Origin: Sanderia malayensis | Taxonomy: Eukaryota > Cnidaria > Scyphozoa > Semaeostomeae > Pelagiidae | Assembly: GCA_013076295.1 (NCBI GenBank) | Contig: RQOL01000492.1 | Span: 1-64,000 of the forward strand | Length of the DNA stretch: 64,000 nt | Direction of reading: 5' to 3' | Shown: positions 27,501-39,951 of the stretch, in pieces | Numbering within the stretch: position 1 is the stretch's first letter | Layout: each line of letters starts with the position of its first letter | Notes under the pieces: model-generated | The model's input: the letters and a program-made list of their open reading frames with translations, nothing else | Told to the model about the DNA's origin: nothing | The model's database searches: none | Made by a program: the position numbers and the translations under genes

Positions 27501-28731
27501 ATGGCCTGAAGACCAAACCTATCAGTAGTATTATAATGATAACATATGCATGGCACGGAGGCAAAAACAAGGCCTGCAGGCAAACAAATGGCCCGAAGAC
27601 CAAACTTACCATTAGTATTGTTATGATAATATATGCATGGCCCAAAGGCAAAAGCAAGGACCAAAGGGAGACGAATGCCCCAAAGACCAAACTTACCCTT
27701 AGTATTATTATGATAATAGACACGTGGCCCAAAGGCAACCAAATGGCCCGAAGACCAAACTTCTCATGAGCATTAATATTATAATAAACGCATGGCCCGA
27801 AGGCAAAAACAAGGCCCGAAGGCAAACAAATGGCCTGAAGACCAAACCTATCAGTAGTATTATTATGATAATACACGCATGGCCCGAAGGCAAAAACAAG
27901 GCCTGCAGGCAAACAAATGGCCCGAAGACCAAACTTAGCATTAGCTTTATTATGATAATATACGCATGGCCTGAAGGCAACGGTATGGCCTGAAGGCAAC
28001 GGCATGGCCCGAAGGCAACAGTATGGCACGAAGGCAAACGCAAGGCCCGAAGGCAAAAACAAGGCGTGCAGGCAAACAAATGGCCCAACGATCAAACTTA
28101 CCCTTAGTATGGTTATGATAATATATGCATGGCCCAAAGGCAATAGCAAGGCCCAAAGGGAGACGAATGGCCCAAAGACCAAACTTACCCTTAGTATTAT
28201 TATGATAATAGACGCGTGGCCCAAAAGCAACCATATGGCCCAAAGACCAAACTTCTCATGAGCATTATTTTGATAATATACGCATGGCACGAAGGCAAAA
28301 AAAGGCCCGAAGGCAAACAAATGGCCCGAAGACCAAACTTACCTTTAGTATTGTTGTGTTAATATGTGCATGGCCCAAAGGCAAAAGCAAGGCCCAAAGG
28401 CAAACAAATGGCCCGAAGACCAAACTTACCATCAGTATTATTATGATGATATACGCATGGCCCGAAGGCAAACAAATGGCCTGAAGACCAAACTTATCAA
28501 TAGTATTATTATGATAATATATGCATGGCCCGCAGGCAAAAACAAGGCCTGCAGGCAAACAAATGGCCCGAATACCAAACTTACCATTAGTATTGTTATG
28601 ATAATATATGCATGGCCCAAAGGCAAAAGCAAGGCCCAAAGGGAGACGAATGGCCCAAAGACCAAAATTACCCTCAGTATTATTATGATAATAGACGCGT
28701 GGCCCAAAAGCAACCAAATGGCTTGCAGAAA
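24593..28731. repeat. Satellite array, segment 6
   Basis: About 4.1 kb. The 26.0-26.3 kb part carries the same variant string (TTACAATTAG core, GAAGCGTGG junction) as the 2.6-kb higher-order unit of segment 1, here 18.6 kb away. The right part holds an n=7 module expansion (27968-28100) and an AATATTATAATAAACGC core. The sequence before the next LINE copy has a CAAAAAAAGGCC module. Confidence 0.93.
27968..28100 (+). repeat. Expanded 19-bp module run, n=7
   Basis: Seven contiguous modules, exactly 133 bp, giving a 163-bp monomer. The sixth module is ggcgtgcaggcaaacaaat and the seventh ggcccaacgatcaaactta. This GTGCAGG subtype is shared with the runs at 33182, 34244 and 38106. Confidence 0.9.
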
Positions 28732-29269
28732 GTACAATTCGCCGCTGCAGCTTTTGTAACTGGAAATTACATAAACAATACAAAAGCCATTTTGAAATTG
28801 GGATGGCTGCCTATAAAGGAAAGAAGGGAACTGAACCTTCTGAAAATGACATTCAAAGCGATGAACTATGAGTTCTGGCCATCATATTTGACACTCGAAG
28901 AAAAAAAGTTTACCAGAGAGCTTCGATCAAGCAGTGCAAGATCACTCGTGATCCCAAGGGAAACTGGAACTTTTCAGGATATTGCAGGAAAGCTGTTTAA
29001 TTCTTTGCCAGAAAACATAAGGAACTGCCGTATTTCAGTAATTTTTTAACATTATCTAAAGCATTTTTAAAGAATAAAATTGTAACATAGGTTTTTAATT
29101 AGACGCAATGTAATAAGTTATTCATATTATGGACGACATTAATTTATTCAGGACAATCTATATTCTTTTAATAAAGACATTATTTTATGTAGTACTTAAC
29201 AGAGAATAGCCATGTTATGTGGATCTGTTAATATCCATTATTATTATTATCATCATTATTATTATTATC
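28732..29269 (+). mobile_element. 5'-truncated LINE 3' end, copy 5 (late frameshift)
   Basis: Same junctions. Loss of one A (CGTATTTCAG instead of CGTATTTACAG, near 29035) shifts the frame, so the RT tail from 28733 ends at 29049 as CRISVIF. The same deletion is in copy 6, marking common descent. AATAAA at 29170-29175. The tail is interrupted by CATCATT. Confidence 0.88.
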
Positions 29270-31689
29270 AAATGGCCCAAAGACCAAAGTTCCCATGAGC
29301 ATTATTATGATAATATACGCATGGCACAAAGGCAAAAACAAGGCCTGCAGGCAAACAAATGGCCCGAAGACCAAACTTACCATTAGTATTGCTATGATAA
29401 TATATGCATGGCCCAAAGGCAAAAGCAAGGCCCAAAGGCACACAAATGGCCCAAAGACCAAACTTACCATCATTATTTTTATGATAATATACGCATGGCC
29501 CGAAGGCAAACAAATGGCCTGAAGACCAAACCTATCAGTAGTATTATTATGATAACATACGCATGGCCCGAAGGCAAAAACAAGGCCTGCAGGCAAGCAA
29601 ATGGCCCGAAGACCAAACTTCTCATGAGCATTATTATGATAATATATGCATGGCACGAAGGCAAAAACAAGGCCGGAAGGCAAACAAATGGCCCGAAGAC
29701 CAAACTTACCATTAGTATTGTTATGATAATATGTGCATGGCCAAAAGGCAAAAGCAAGGCCCAAAGGCACAAAAATGGCCCAAAGACCAAACTTACCATC
29801 ATTATTATTATGATAATATACGCATGGCCCGAAGGCAAACAAATGGCCCGAAGATCCAAACCTATCAGTAGTATTATTTCGATAATATACGCATGACCTG
29901 ACAGCAAAAACAAGGCCTGCAGGCAAGCAAATGGCCCGAAGACCAAACTTACCATTAGTATTATTATGATAATATACGCATGGCCCGAAGGCAAACAAAT
30001 GGCCTGAAGACCAAACCTATCAGTAGTTTTATAATGATAATATACGCATGGCCCGCAGGCAAAAACAAGGCCTGAAGGCAATCAAATGGCCTGAAGACCA
30101 AACTTATCAATAGTATTATTATGATAATATACGCATGGGCTGACAGCAAAAACAAGGCCTGCAGGCAAACAAATGGCCCGAAGACCAAACTTACCCTTAG
30201 TATTATTATGATAATAGACACGTGGCCCAAAGGCAACCAAATTGCCCGAAGACCAAACTTCTCATGAGCATTATTATGATAATATACGCATGGCACGAAG
30301 GCAAAAACAAGGCCCGAAGGCAAACAAATGGCCCGAAGACCAAACTTACCATCAGTATTATTATGATGATATACGCATGGCCCGAAGGGAAACAAATGGC
30401 CTGAAGACCAAACCTATCAGTAGTATTATTATGATAATACACGCATGGCCCGAAGGCAAAAACAAGGCCTGCAGGCAAACAAATGGCCCGAAGACCAAAC
30501 TTACCATTAGTATTGTTATGATAATATATGCATGGCCCAAAGGCAAAACAAGGCCCGAAGGAAGACGAATGCCCCAAAGACCAAACTTACCCTTAGTATT
30601 ATTATGATAATAGACACGTGGCCCAAAGGCAACCAAATGGCCCGAAGACCAAACTTCTCATGAGCATTATTATGATAATATACGCATGGCACGAAGGCAA
30701 AAACAAGGCCCAAAGGCAAACAAATGGCCCGAAGACCAAACTTACCATCAGTATTTTTATGATAATATATATGCATGGCCCGAAGGCAAACAAATGGCCT
30801 GAAGACCAAACCTATCAGTAGTATTATTATGATAATATACGCATGGCTCGAAGGCAAAAACAAGGCCTGCAGGCAAACAAATGGCCCGAAGACCAAACTT
30901 ACCATTAGTATTGTTATGATAATATATGCATGGCCCAAAGGCAAAACAAGGCCCGAAGGAAGACGAATGCCCCAAAGACCAAACTTACCCTTAGTATTAT
31001 TATGATAATAGACACGAGGCCCAAAGGCAACCAAATGGCCCGAAGACCAAACTTCTCATGAGCATTATTATGATAATATGTGCATGGCCCAAAGGAAAAA
31101 GCAAGGCCCAAAGGCACAAAAATGGCCCAAAGACCAAACTTACCATCATTATTATTATGATAATATACGCATGGCCCGAACTTACCATCAAACCTATCAG
31201 TAGTATTATTATGATAACATACGCATGGCCCGAAGGCAAAAACAAAGCCTGCAGGCAAGCAAATGGCCCGAAGACCAAACTTCTCATGAGCATTATTATG
31301 ATAATATATGCATGGCACGAAGGCAAAAACAAGGCCGGAAGGCAAACAAATGGCCCGAAGACCAAACTTACCATTAGTATTGTTATGATAATATGTGCAT
31401 GGCCCAAAGGCAAAAGCAAGGCCCAAAGGCACACAAATGGCCCAAAGACCAAACTTACCATCATTATTATTATGATAATATACGCATGGCCCGAAGGCAA
31501 ACAAATGGCCCGAAGACCAAACCTATCAGTAGTATTATTATGATAATATACGCATGACCTGACAGCAAAAACAAGGCCTGCAGGCAAGTAAATGGCCCGA
31601 AGACCAAACTTCTCATGAGCATTATTATGATAATATATGCATGGCACGAAGGCAAAATCAAGGCCGGAAGGCAAACAAATGGCCCGAAG

Positions 31690-32590
31690 ACCAAACTTAC
31701 CATTAGTATTGTTATGATAATATGTGCATGGCCCAAAGGCAAAAGCAAGGCCCAAAGGCACACAAATGGCCCAAAGACCAAACTTACCATCATTATTATT
31801 ATGATAATATACGCATGGCCCGAAGGCAAACAAATGGCCTGAAGACCAAACCTATCAGTAGTATTATTATGATAATATACGCATGGCCTGACAGCAAAAA
31901 CAAGGCCTGCAGGCAAGCAAATGGCCCGAAGACCAAACTTACCATTACTATTATTATGATAATATTCGCATGGCCCGAAGGCAAACAAATGGCCTGAAGA
32001 CCAAACCTATCAGTAGTGTTATAATGATAATATACGCATGGCCCGCAGGCAAAAACAAGGCCTGAAGGCAATCAAATGGCCTGAAGACCAAACTTATCAA
32101 TAGTATTGTTATGATAATATGTGGATGGCCCAAAGGCAAAAGCAAGGCCCAAAGGCACACAAATGGCCCAAAGACCAAACTTACCATTAGTATTGTTATG
32201 ATAATATGTGCATGGCCCAAAGGCAAAAGCAAGGCCCAAAGGCACACAAATGGCCCAAAGACCAAACTTACCATCATTATTATTATGATAATATACGCAT
32301 GGCCCGAAGGCAAACAAATGGCCTGAAGACCAAACCTATCAGTAGTATTATTATGATAATATACGCATGGCCTGACAGCAAAAACAAGGCCTGCAGGCAA
32401 GCAAATGGCCCGAAGACCAAACTTACCATTAGTATTATTATGATAATATACGCATGGCCCGAAGGCAAACAAATGGCCTGAAGACCAAACCTATCAGTAG
32501 TGTTATAATGATAATATACGCATGGCCCGCAGGCAAAAACAAGGCCTGAAGGCAATCAAATGGCCAGAAGACCAAACTTATCAATAGTAT
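31690..32590. repeat. Tandem duplication, offset 484 bp
   Basis: About 417 bp at 31690-32106 recurs at 32174-32590. The offset equals four 87-bp plus two 68-bp monomers (348+136), so the duplication kept monomer register. The copies differ by a few bases (CATTACTATT against CATTAGTATT, ATATTCGC against ATATACGC). Confidence 0.75.
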
Positions 32591-33181
32591 TATTATGATA
32601 ATATACTCATGGCCTGACAGCAAAAACAAGGCCTGCAGGCAAACAAATGGCCCGAAGACCAAACTTACCATTAGTATTATTATGATAATATACGCATGGC
32701 CCGAAGGCAAACAAATGGCCTGAAGACCAAACCTATCAGTAGTATTATAATGATAATTTATGCATGGCACGAAGGCAAAAACAAGGCCTGCAGGCAAACA
32801 AATGGCCCGAAGACCAAACTTACCATTAGTATTGTTATGATAATATATGCATGGCCCAAAGGCAAAAGCAAGGACCAAAGGGAGACGAATGCCCCAAAGA
32901 CCAAACTTACCCTTAGTATTATTATGATAATAGACACGTGGCCCAAAGGCAACCAAATGGCCCGAAGACCAAACTTCTCATGAGCATTATTATTATAATA
33001 AACGCATGGCCCGAAGGCAAAAACAAGGCCCGAAGGCAAACAAATGGCCTGAAGACCAAACCTATCAGTAGTATTATTATGATAATACACGCATGGCCCG
33101 AAGGCAAAAACAAGGCCTGCAGGCAAACAAATGGCCCGAAGACCAAACTTAGCATTAGTTTTATTATGATAATATACGCAT

Positions 33182-33314
33182 GGCCTGAAGGCAACGGTAT
33201 GGCCTGAAGGCAACGGCATGGCCCGAAGGCAACAGTATGGCACGAAGGCAAACGCAAGGCCCGAAGGCAAAAACAAGGCGTGCAGGCAAACAAATGGCCC
33301 AACGATCAAACTTA
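33182..33314 (+). repeat. Expanded 19-bp module run, n=7
   Basis: Seven modules, 133 bp, of the GTGCAGG subtype. Preceded by a TTAGCATTAGTTTTATTATG core and followed by a TATGGTTAAGATAAT core, where the related runs have TATGGTTATGATAAT. Confidence 0.88.
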
Positions 33315-34243
33315 CCCTTAGTATGGTTAAGATAATATATGCATGGCCCAAAGGCAATAGCAAGGCCCAAAGGGAGACGAATGGCCCAAAGACCAAACTT
33401 ACCCTTAGTATTATTATGATAATAGACGCGTGGCCCAAAAGCAACCAAATGGCCCAAAGACCAAACTTCTCATGAGCATTATTTTGATAATATACGCATG
33501 GCACGAAGGCAAAAAAAGGCCCGAAGGCAAACAAATGGCCCGAAGACCAAACTCACCTTTAGTATTGTTGTGATAATATGTGCATGGCCCAAAGGCAAAA
33601 GCAAGGCCCAAAGGCAAACAAATGGCCCGAAGACCAAACTTACCATCAGTATTATTATGATGATATACGCATGGCGCGAAGGCAAACAAATGGCCTGAAG
33701 ACCAAACCTATCAGTAGTATTATAATGATAATATATGCATGGCACGGAGGCAAAAACAAGGCCTGCAGGCAAACAAATGGCCCGAAGACCAAACTTACCA
33801 TTACTATTGTTATGATAATATATGCATGGCCCAAAGGCAAAAGCAAGGACCAAAGGGAGACGAATGCCCCAAAGACCAAACTTACCCTTAGTATTATTAT
33901 GATAATAGACACGTGGCCCAAAGGCAACCAAATGGCCCGAAGACCAAACTTCTCATGAGCATTATTATTATAATAAACGCATGGCCCGAAGGCAAAAACA
34001 AGGCCCGAAGGCAAACAAATGGCCTGAAGACCAAACCTATCAGTAGTATTATTATGATAATAAACGCATGGCCCGAAGGCAAAAACAAGGCCCGAAGGCA
34101 AACAAATGGCCTGTAGACCAAACCTATCAGTAGTATTATTATGATAATACACGCATGGCCCGAAGGCAAAAACAAGGCCTGCAGGCAAACAAATGGCCCG
34201 AAGACCAAACTTAGCATTAGTTTTATTATGATAATATACGCAT

Positions 34244-34376
34244 GGCCTGAAGGCAACGGTATGGCCTGAAGGCAACGGCATGGCCCGAAGGCAACAGTAT
34301 GGCACGAAGGCAAACGCAAGGCCCGAAGGCAAAAACAAGGCGTGCAGGCAAACAAATGGCCCAACGATCAAACTTA
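34244..34376 (+). repeat. Expanded 19-bp module run, n=7
   Basis: Seven modules of the GTGCAGG subtype, exactly 1062 bp after the previous run and part of the same local duplication. The downstream core keeps TATGGTTATGATAAT. Confidence 0.88.
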
Positions 34377-34843
34377 CCCTTAGTATGGTTATGATAATAT
34401 ATGCATGGCCCAAAGGCAATAGCAAGGCCCAAAGGGAGACGAATGGCCCAAAGACCAAACTTACCCTTAGTATTATTATGATAATAGACGCGTGGCCCAA
34501 AAGCAAACAAATGGCCCGAAGACCAAACTTACCATTAGTATTGTTATGATAATATATGCATGGCCCAAAGGCAAAAGCAAGGCCCAAAGGGAGACGAATG
34601 GCCCAAAGAGCAAACTTATCAATAGTATTATTATGATAATATATGCATGGCCCGCAGGCAAAAACAAGGCCTGCAGGCAAACAAATGGCCCGAAGACGAA
34701 ACTTACCATTAGTATTGTTATGATAATATATGCATGGCCCAAAGGCAAAAGCAAGGCCCAAAGGGAGACGAATGGCCCAAAGACCAAAATTACCCTTAGT
34801 ATTATTATGATAATAGACGCGTGGCCCAAAAGCAACCAAATGG

Positions 34844-35391
34844 CTTGCAGAAAGTACAATTCGCCGCTGCAGCTTTTGTAACTGGAAATTACATAAACAA
34901 TACAAAAGCCATTTCGAAATTGGGATGGCTGCCTATAAAGGAAAGAAGGGAACTGAACCTTCTGAAAATGACATTCAAAGCGATGAACTATGAGTTCTGG
35001 CCATCATATTTGACACTCGAAGAAAAAAAGTTTACCAGAGAGCTTCGATCAAGCAGTGCAAGATCACTCGTGATCCCAAGGGAAACTGGAACTTTTCAGG
35101 ATATTGCAGGAAAGCTGTTTAATTCTTTGCCAGAAAACATAAGGAACTGCCGTATTTCAGTAATTTTTTAACATTATCTAAAGCATTTTTAAAGAATAAA
35201 ATTGTAACATAGGTTTTTAATTAGACGCAATGTAATAAGTTATTCATATTATGGACGACATTAATTTATTCAGGACAATCTATATTCTTTTAATAAAGAC
35301 ATTATTTTATGTAGTACTTAACAGAGAATAGCCATGTTATGTGGATCTGTTAATATCCATTATTGTTATTATCATTATTATTATTATTATC
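34844..35391 (+). mobile_element. 5'-truncated LINE 3' end, copy 6 (late frameshift)
   Basis: Same junctions and the same single-A deletion as copy 5. The RT tail is open from 34845 to 35171. A private change, CATTTCGAAATTG (Leu to Ser at KAISKLGW), separates it from copy 5. AATAAA at 35292-35297. The tail carries GTT and ATC interruptions, resembling but not identical to copy 5. Confidence 0.88.
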
Positions 35392-36451
35392 AAATGGCCC
35401 AAAGACCAAAGTTCCCATGAGCATTATTATGATAATATACGCATGGCACAAAGGCAAAAACAAGGCCTGCAGGCAAACAAATGGCCCGAAGACCAAACTT
35501 ACCATTAGTATTGCTATGATAATATATGCATGGCCCAAAGGCAAAAGCAAGGCCCAAAGGCACACAAATGGCCCAAAGACCAAACTTACCATCATTATTT
35601 TTATGATAATATACGCATGGCCCGAAGGCAAACAAATGGCCTGAAGACCAAACCTATCAGTAGTATTATTATGATAATATACGCATGACCTGACAGCAAA
35701 AACAAGGCCTGCAGGCAAGCAAATGGCCCGAAGACCAAACTTACCATTAGTATTATTATGATAATATACGCATGGCCCGAAGGCAAACAAATGGCCTGAA
35801 GACCAAACCAATCAGTAGTATTATAATGATAATATACGCATGGCCCGCAGGCAAAAACAAGGCCTGAAGGCAAACAAATGGCCCAACGATCAAACTTACC
35901 CTTAGTATTGTTATGATAATATATGCATGGCCCAAAGGCAATAGCAAGGCCCAAAGGGAGACGAATGGCCCAAAGATCAAACTTACCCTTAGTATTATTA
36001 TGATAATAGACGCGTGGCCCAAAAGCAACCAAATGGCCCAAAGACCAAACTTCTCATGAGCATTATTATGATAATATACGCATGGCACGAAGGCAAAAAA
36101 AGGCCCGAAGGCAAACGAATGGCCCGAAGACCAAACTTACCATTAGTATTGTTATGATAATATATGCATGGCCCAAAGGCAAAAGCAAGGCCCAAAGGGA
36201 GACGAATGGCCCAAAGACCAAACTTATCAATAGTATTATTATGATAATATATGCATGGCCCGCAGGCAAAAACAAGGCCTGCAGGCAAACAAATGGCCCG
36301 AAGACCAAACTTACCATTAGTATTGTTATGATAATATATGCATGGCCCAAAGGCAAAAGCAAAGCCCAAAGGGAGACGAATGGCCCAAAGACCAAAATTA
36401 CCCTTAGTATTATTATGATAATAGACGCGTGGCCCAAAAGCAACCAAATGG
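35392..36451. repeat. Satellite array, segment 8
   Basis: About 1.06 kb, the shortest full inter-LINE spacer. It begins with the usual LINE 3'-flank core (here CAAAGTTCCCATGAGC) and is closely similar to segment 5 (23.2-24.0 kb), including the GACCTGACAGC module and the CAAAAAAAGGCC module, again indicating that LINE and flank were copied together. Confidence 0.93.
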
Positions 36452-36997
36452 TTTGCAGAAAGTACAATTCACCGCTGCAGCTTTTGTAACTGGAAATTAC
36501 ATAAACAATACAAAAGCCATTTTGAAATTGGGATGGCTGCCTATAAAGGAAAGAAGGGAACTGAACCTTCTGAAAATGACATTCAAAGCGATGAACTATG
36601 AGTTCTGGCCATCATATTTGACACTCAAAGAAAAAAAGTTTACCAGAGAGCTTCGATCAAGCAGTGCAAGATCACTCGTGATCCCCAGGGAAACTGGAAC
36701 TTTTCAGGATATTGCAGGAAAGCTGTTTAATTCTTTGCCAGAAAACATAAGGAACTGCCGTATTTACAGTAATTTTTTAACATTATCTAAAGCATTTTTA
36801 AAGAATAAAATTGTAACATAGGTTTTTAATTAGACGCAATGTAATAAGTTATTCATATTATGGACGACATTAATTTATTCAGGACAATCTATATTCTTTT
36901 AATAAAGACATTATTTTATGTAGTACTTAACAGAGAATAGCCATGTTATGTGGATCTGTTAATATCCATTATTATTAATATTATTATTATTATTATC
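36452..36997 (+). mobile_element. 5'-truncated LINE 3' end, copy 7
   Basis: Same insertion, with the first base changed (TTTGCAG for CTTGCAG). The RT-tail frame is open from 36453 to the native stop at 36821, with three private changes: Ala to Thr (TTCACCGCTGC), Glu to Lys (ACACTCAAAGAA) and a silent ATCCCCAGG. AATAAA at 36901-36906. The tail reads ATTATTAATATTATT. Confidence 0.88.
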
Positions 36998-38791
36998 AAA
37001 TGGCCCAAAGACCAAAGTTCCCATCAGCATTATTATGATAATATACTCATGGCACAAAGGCAAAAACAAGGCCTGCAGGCAAACAAATGGCCCGAAGACC
37101 ACACTTACCATTAGTATTGCTATGATAATATATGCATGGCCCAAAGGCAAAAGCAAGGCCCAAAGGCACACAAATGGCCCAAAGACCAAACTTACCATCA
37201 TTATTTTTATGATAATATACGCATGGCCCGAAGGCAAACAAATGGCCTGAAGACCAAACCTATCAGTAGTATTATTACGATAATATACGCATGGCCTGAC
37301 AGCAAGAACAAGGCCTGCAGGCAAGCAAATGGCCCGAAGACCAAACTTACCATTAGTATTATTATGATAATATACGCATGGCCCGAAGGCAAACAAATGG
37401 CCTGAAGACCAAACCTATCAGTAGTTTTATAATGATAATATACGCATGGCCCGCAGGCAAAAACAAGGCCTGAAGGCAATCAAATGGCCTGAAGACCAAA
37501 CTTATCAATAGTATTATTATGATAATATACGCATGGCCTGACAGCAAAAACAAGGCCTGCAGGCAAACAAATGGCCCGAAGACCAAACTTACCATTAGTA
37601 TTATTATGATAATATACCCATGGCCCGAAGGCAAACAAATGGCCTGAAGACCACACCTATCAGTAGTATTATAATGATAATATATGCATGGCACGGAGGC
37701 AAAAACAAGGCCTGCAGGCAAACAAATGGCCCAAAGACCAAACTTACCATTAGTACTGTTATGATAATATATGCATGGCCCAAAGGCAAAAGCAAGGACC
37801 AAAGGGAGACGAATGCCCCAAAGACCAAACTTACCCTTAGTATTATTATGATAATAGACACGTGGCCCAAAGGCAACCAAATGGCCCGAAGACCAAACTT
37901 CTCATGAGCATTATTATTATAATAAACGAATGGCCCGAAGGCAAAAACAAGGCCCGAAGGCAAACAAATGGCCTGAAGACCAAACCTATCAGTAGTATTA
38001 TTATGATAATACATGCATGGCCCGAAGGCAAAAACAAGGCCTGCAGGCAAACAAATTGCCCGAAGACCAATCTTAGCATTAGTTTTATTATGATAATATA
38101 CGCATGGCCTGAAGGCAACGGTATGGCCTGAAGGCAACGGCATGGCCCGAAGGCAACAGTATTGCACGAAGGCAAACGCAAGGCCCGAAGGCAAAAACAA
38201 GGCGTGCAGGCAAACAAATGGCCCAACGATCAAACTTACCCTTAGTATGGTTATGATAATATATGCATGGCCCAAAGGCAATAGCAAGGCCTAAAGGGAG
38301 ACGAATGGCCCAAAGACCAAACTTACCCTCAGTATTATTATGATAATAGACGCGTGGCCCAAAAGCAACCAAATGGCCCAAAGACCAAACTTCTCATGAG
38401 CATTATTTTGATAATATACGCATGGCACGAAGGGAAAAAAAGGCCCGAAGGCAAACAAATGGCCCGAAGACCAAACTTACCATTAGTATTGTTATGATAA
38501 TATATGCATGGCCCAAAGGCAAAAGCAAGGCCCAAAGGGAGACGAATGGCCCAAAGACCAAACTTATCAATAGTATTATTATGATAATATAGGCATGGCC
38601 CGCAGGCAAAAACAAGGCCTGCAGGCAAACAAATGGCCCGAAGACCAAACTTACCATTAGTATTGTTATGATAATATATGCATGGCCCAAAGGCAAAAGC
38701 AAGGCCCAAAGGGAGACGAATGGCCCAAAGACCGAAATTACCCTTAGTATTATTATGATAATAGACGTGTGGCCCAAAAGCAACCAAATGG
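36998..38791. repeat. Satellite array, segment 9
   Basis: About 1.8 kb with an n=7 run at 38106. The left part has the TACTCATGGCACAAAGG junction found after several LINE copies. Towards the right the monomers resemble those before copies 4 and 7, with private substitutions such as CAATCTTAGC and ATATAGGCATGG. Confidence 0.93.
38106..38238 (+). repeat. Expanded 19-bp module run, n=7
   Basis: Seven modules of the GTGCAGG subtype, 3862 bp after the run at 34244. The third-to-fourth boundary reads CAGTATTGCACG instead of CAGTATGGCACG, a private substitution in the GG head of the fourth module. Confidence 0.88.
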
Positions 38792-39337
38792 CTTGCAGAA
38801 AGTACAATTCGCCGCTGCAGCTTTTGTAACTGGAAATTACATAAACAATACAAAAGCCATTTAGAAATTGGGATGGCTGCCTATAAAGGAAAGAAGGGAA
38901 CTGAACCTTCTGAAAATGACATTCAGAGCGATGAACTATGAGTTCTGGCCATCATATTTGACACTCGAAGAAAAAAAGTTTACCAGAGAGCTTCGATCAA
39001 GCAGTGCAAGATCACTCGTGTACCCAAGGGAAACTGGAACTTTTCAGGATATTGCAGGAAAGCTGTTTAATTCTTGGCCAGAAAACATAAGGAACTGCCG
39101 TACTTACAGTAATTTTTTAACATTATCTAAAGCATTTTTAAAGAATAAAATTGTAACATAGGTTTTTAATTAGACGCAATGTAATAAGTTATTCATATTA
39201 TGGACGACATAAATTTATTCAGGACAATCTATATTCTTTTAATAAAGACATTATTTTATGTAGTACTTAACAGAGAATAGCCATGTTATGTGGATCTGTT
39301 AATATCCATTATTATTATTATTATTATTATTATTATC
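38792..39337 (+). mobile_element. 5'-truncated LINE 3' end, copy 8 (nonsense mutation)
   Basis: Same junctions. A TAG at 38862-38864 replaces TTG (Leu before KLGW), so only the stretch from about 38865 to 39161 remains open. Private changes: Lys to Arg (ACATTCAGAGCG), GTGTACCCAAGG, and CGTACTTACAG (Ile to Thr). It is the first copy with TTCTTGGCCAG (Leu to Trp) and GACATAAATTT, both shared by copies 9-12. AATAAA at 39241-39246. Confidence 0.88.
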
Positions 39338-39951
39338 AAATGGCCCAAAGACCAAAGTTCCCATCAGCATTATTATGATAATATACGCATGGCACAAAGG
39401 CAAAAACAAGGCCTGCAGGCAAACAAATGGCCCGAAGACCAAACTTACCATTAGTATTGCTATGATAATATATGCATGGCCCAAAGGCAAAAGCAAGGCC
39501 CAAAGGCACACAAATGGCCCAAAGACCAAACTTACCATCATTATTTTTATGATAATATACGCATGGCCCGAAGGCAAACAAATGGCCTGAAGACCAAACC
39601 TATCAGTAGTATTATTATGATAACATACGCATGGCCCGAAGGCAAAAACAAGGCCTGCAGGCAAGCAAATGGCCCGAAGACCAAACTTCTCATGAGCATT
39701 ATTATGATAATATATGCATGGCCCAAAGGCAAAACAAGGCCCAAAGGAAGACGAATGCCCCAAAGACAAAACTTACCCTTAGTATTATTATGATAATAGA
39801 CACGTGGCCCAAAGGCAAGCAAATGGCCCGAAGACCAAACTTACCATTAGTATTATTATGATAATATACGCATGGCCCGAAGGCAAACAAATGGCCTGAA
39901 GACCAAACCTATCAGTAGTATTATACCGATAATATACGCATGGCCTGCAGG

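Larger units (their letters stand above)
32690..34505. repeat. Tandem duplication, offset 975 bp, with one extra 87-bp monomer
   Basis: Sequence from about 32690 recurs 975 bp downstream. Inside the second copy an 87-bp monomer (GATAATAAACGC core, CCCGAAGG modules) is itself doubled at about 34020-34130, so the right half is offset by 1062 bp (975+87). It contains the n=7 runs at 33182 and 34244. This shows block duplication followed by single-monomer slippage. Confidence 0.75.
29270..34843. repeat. Satellite array, segment 7
   Basis: About 5.6 kb rich in local duplications: a 484-bp-offset repeat (31.7-32.6 kb) and a 975-bp-offset repeat (32.7-34.5 kb), each described separately. At about 31178-31195 a monomer is rearranged (CCCGAACTTACCATCAAACC), an internal deletion joining module and core out of register. 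This is the clearest irregular monomer I found. Confidence 0.93.

Noticed and set aside
33655..34905. 416-codon minus-strand open frame with hydrophobic, transmembrane-like 29-residue repeats
   Set aside because: It starts and stops inside satellite monomers, its length depends only on how many n=3 monomers occur in a row, and overlapping frames on the other strand are equally open. It is a by-product of an 87-bp period, as are those at 1540-2730 and 50652-51740.
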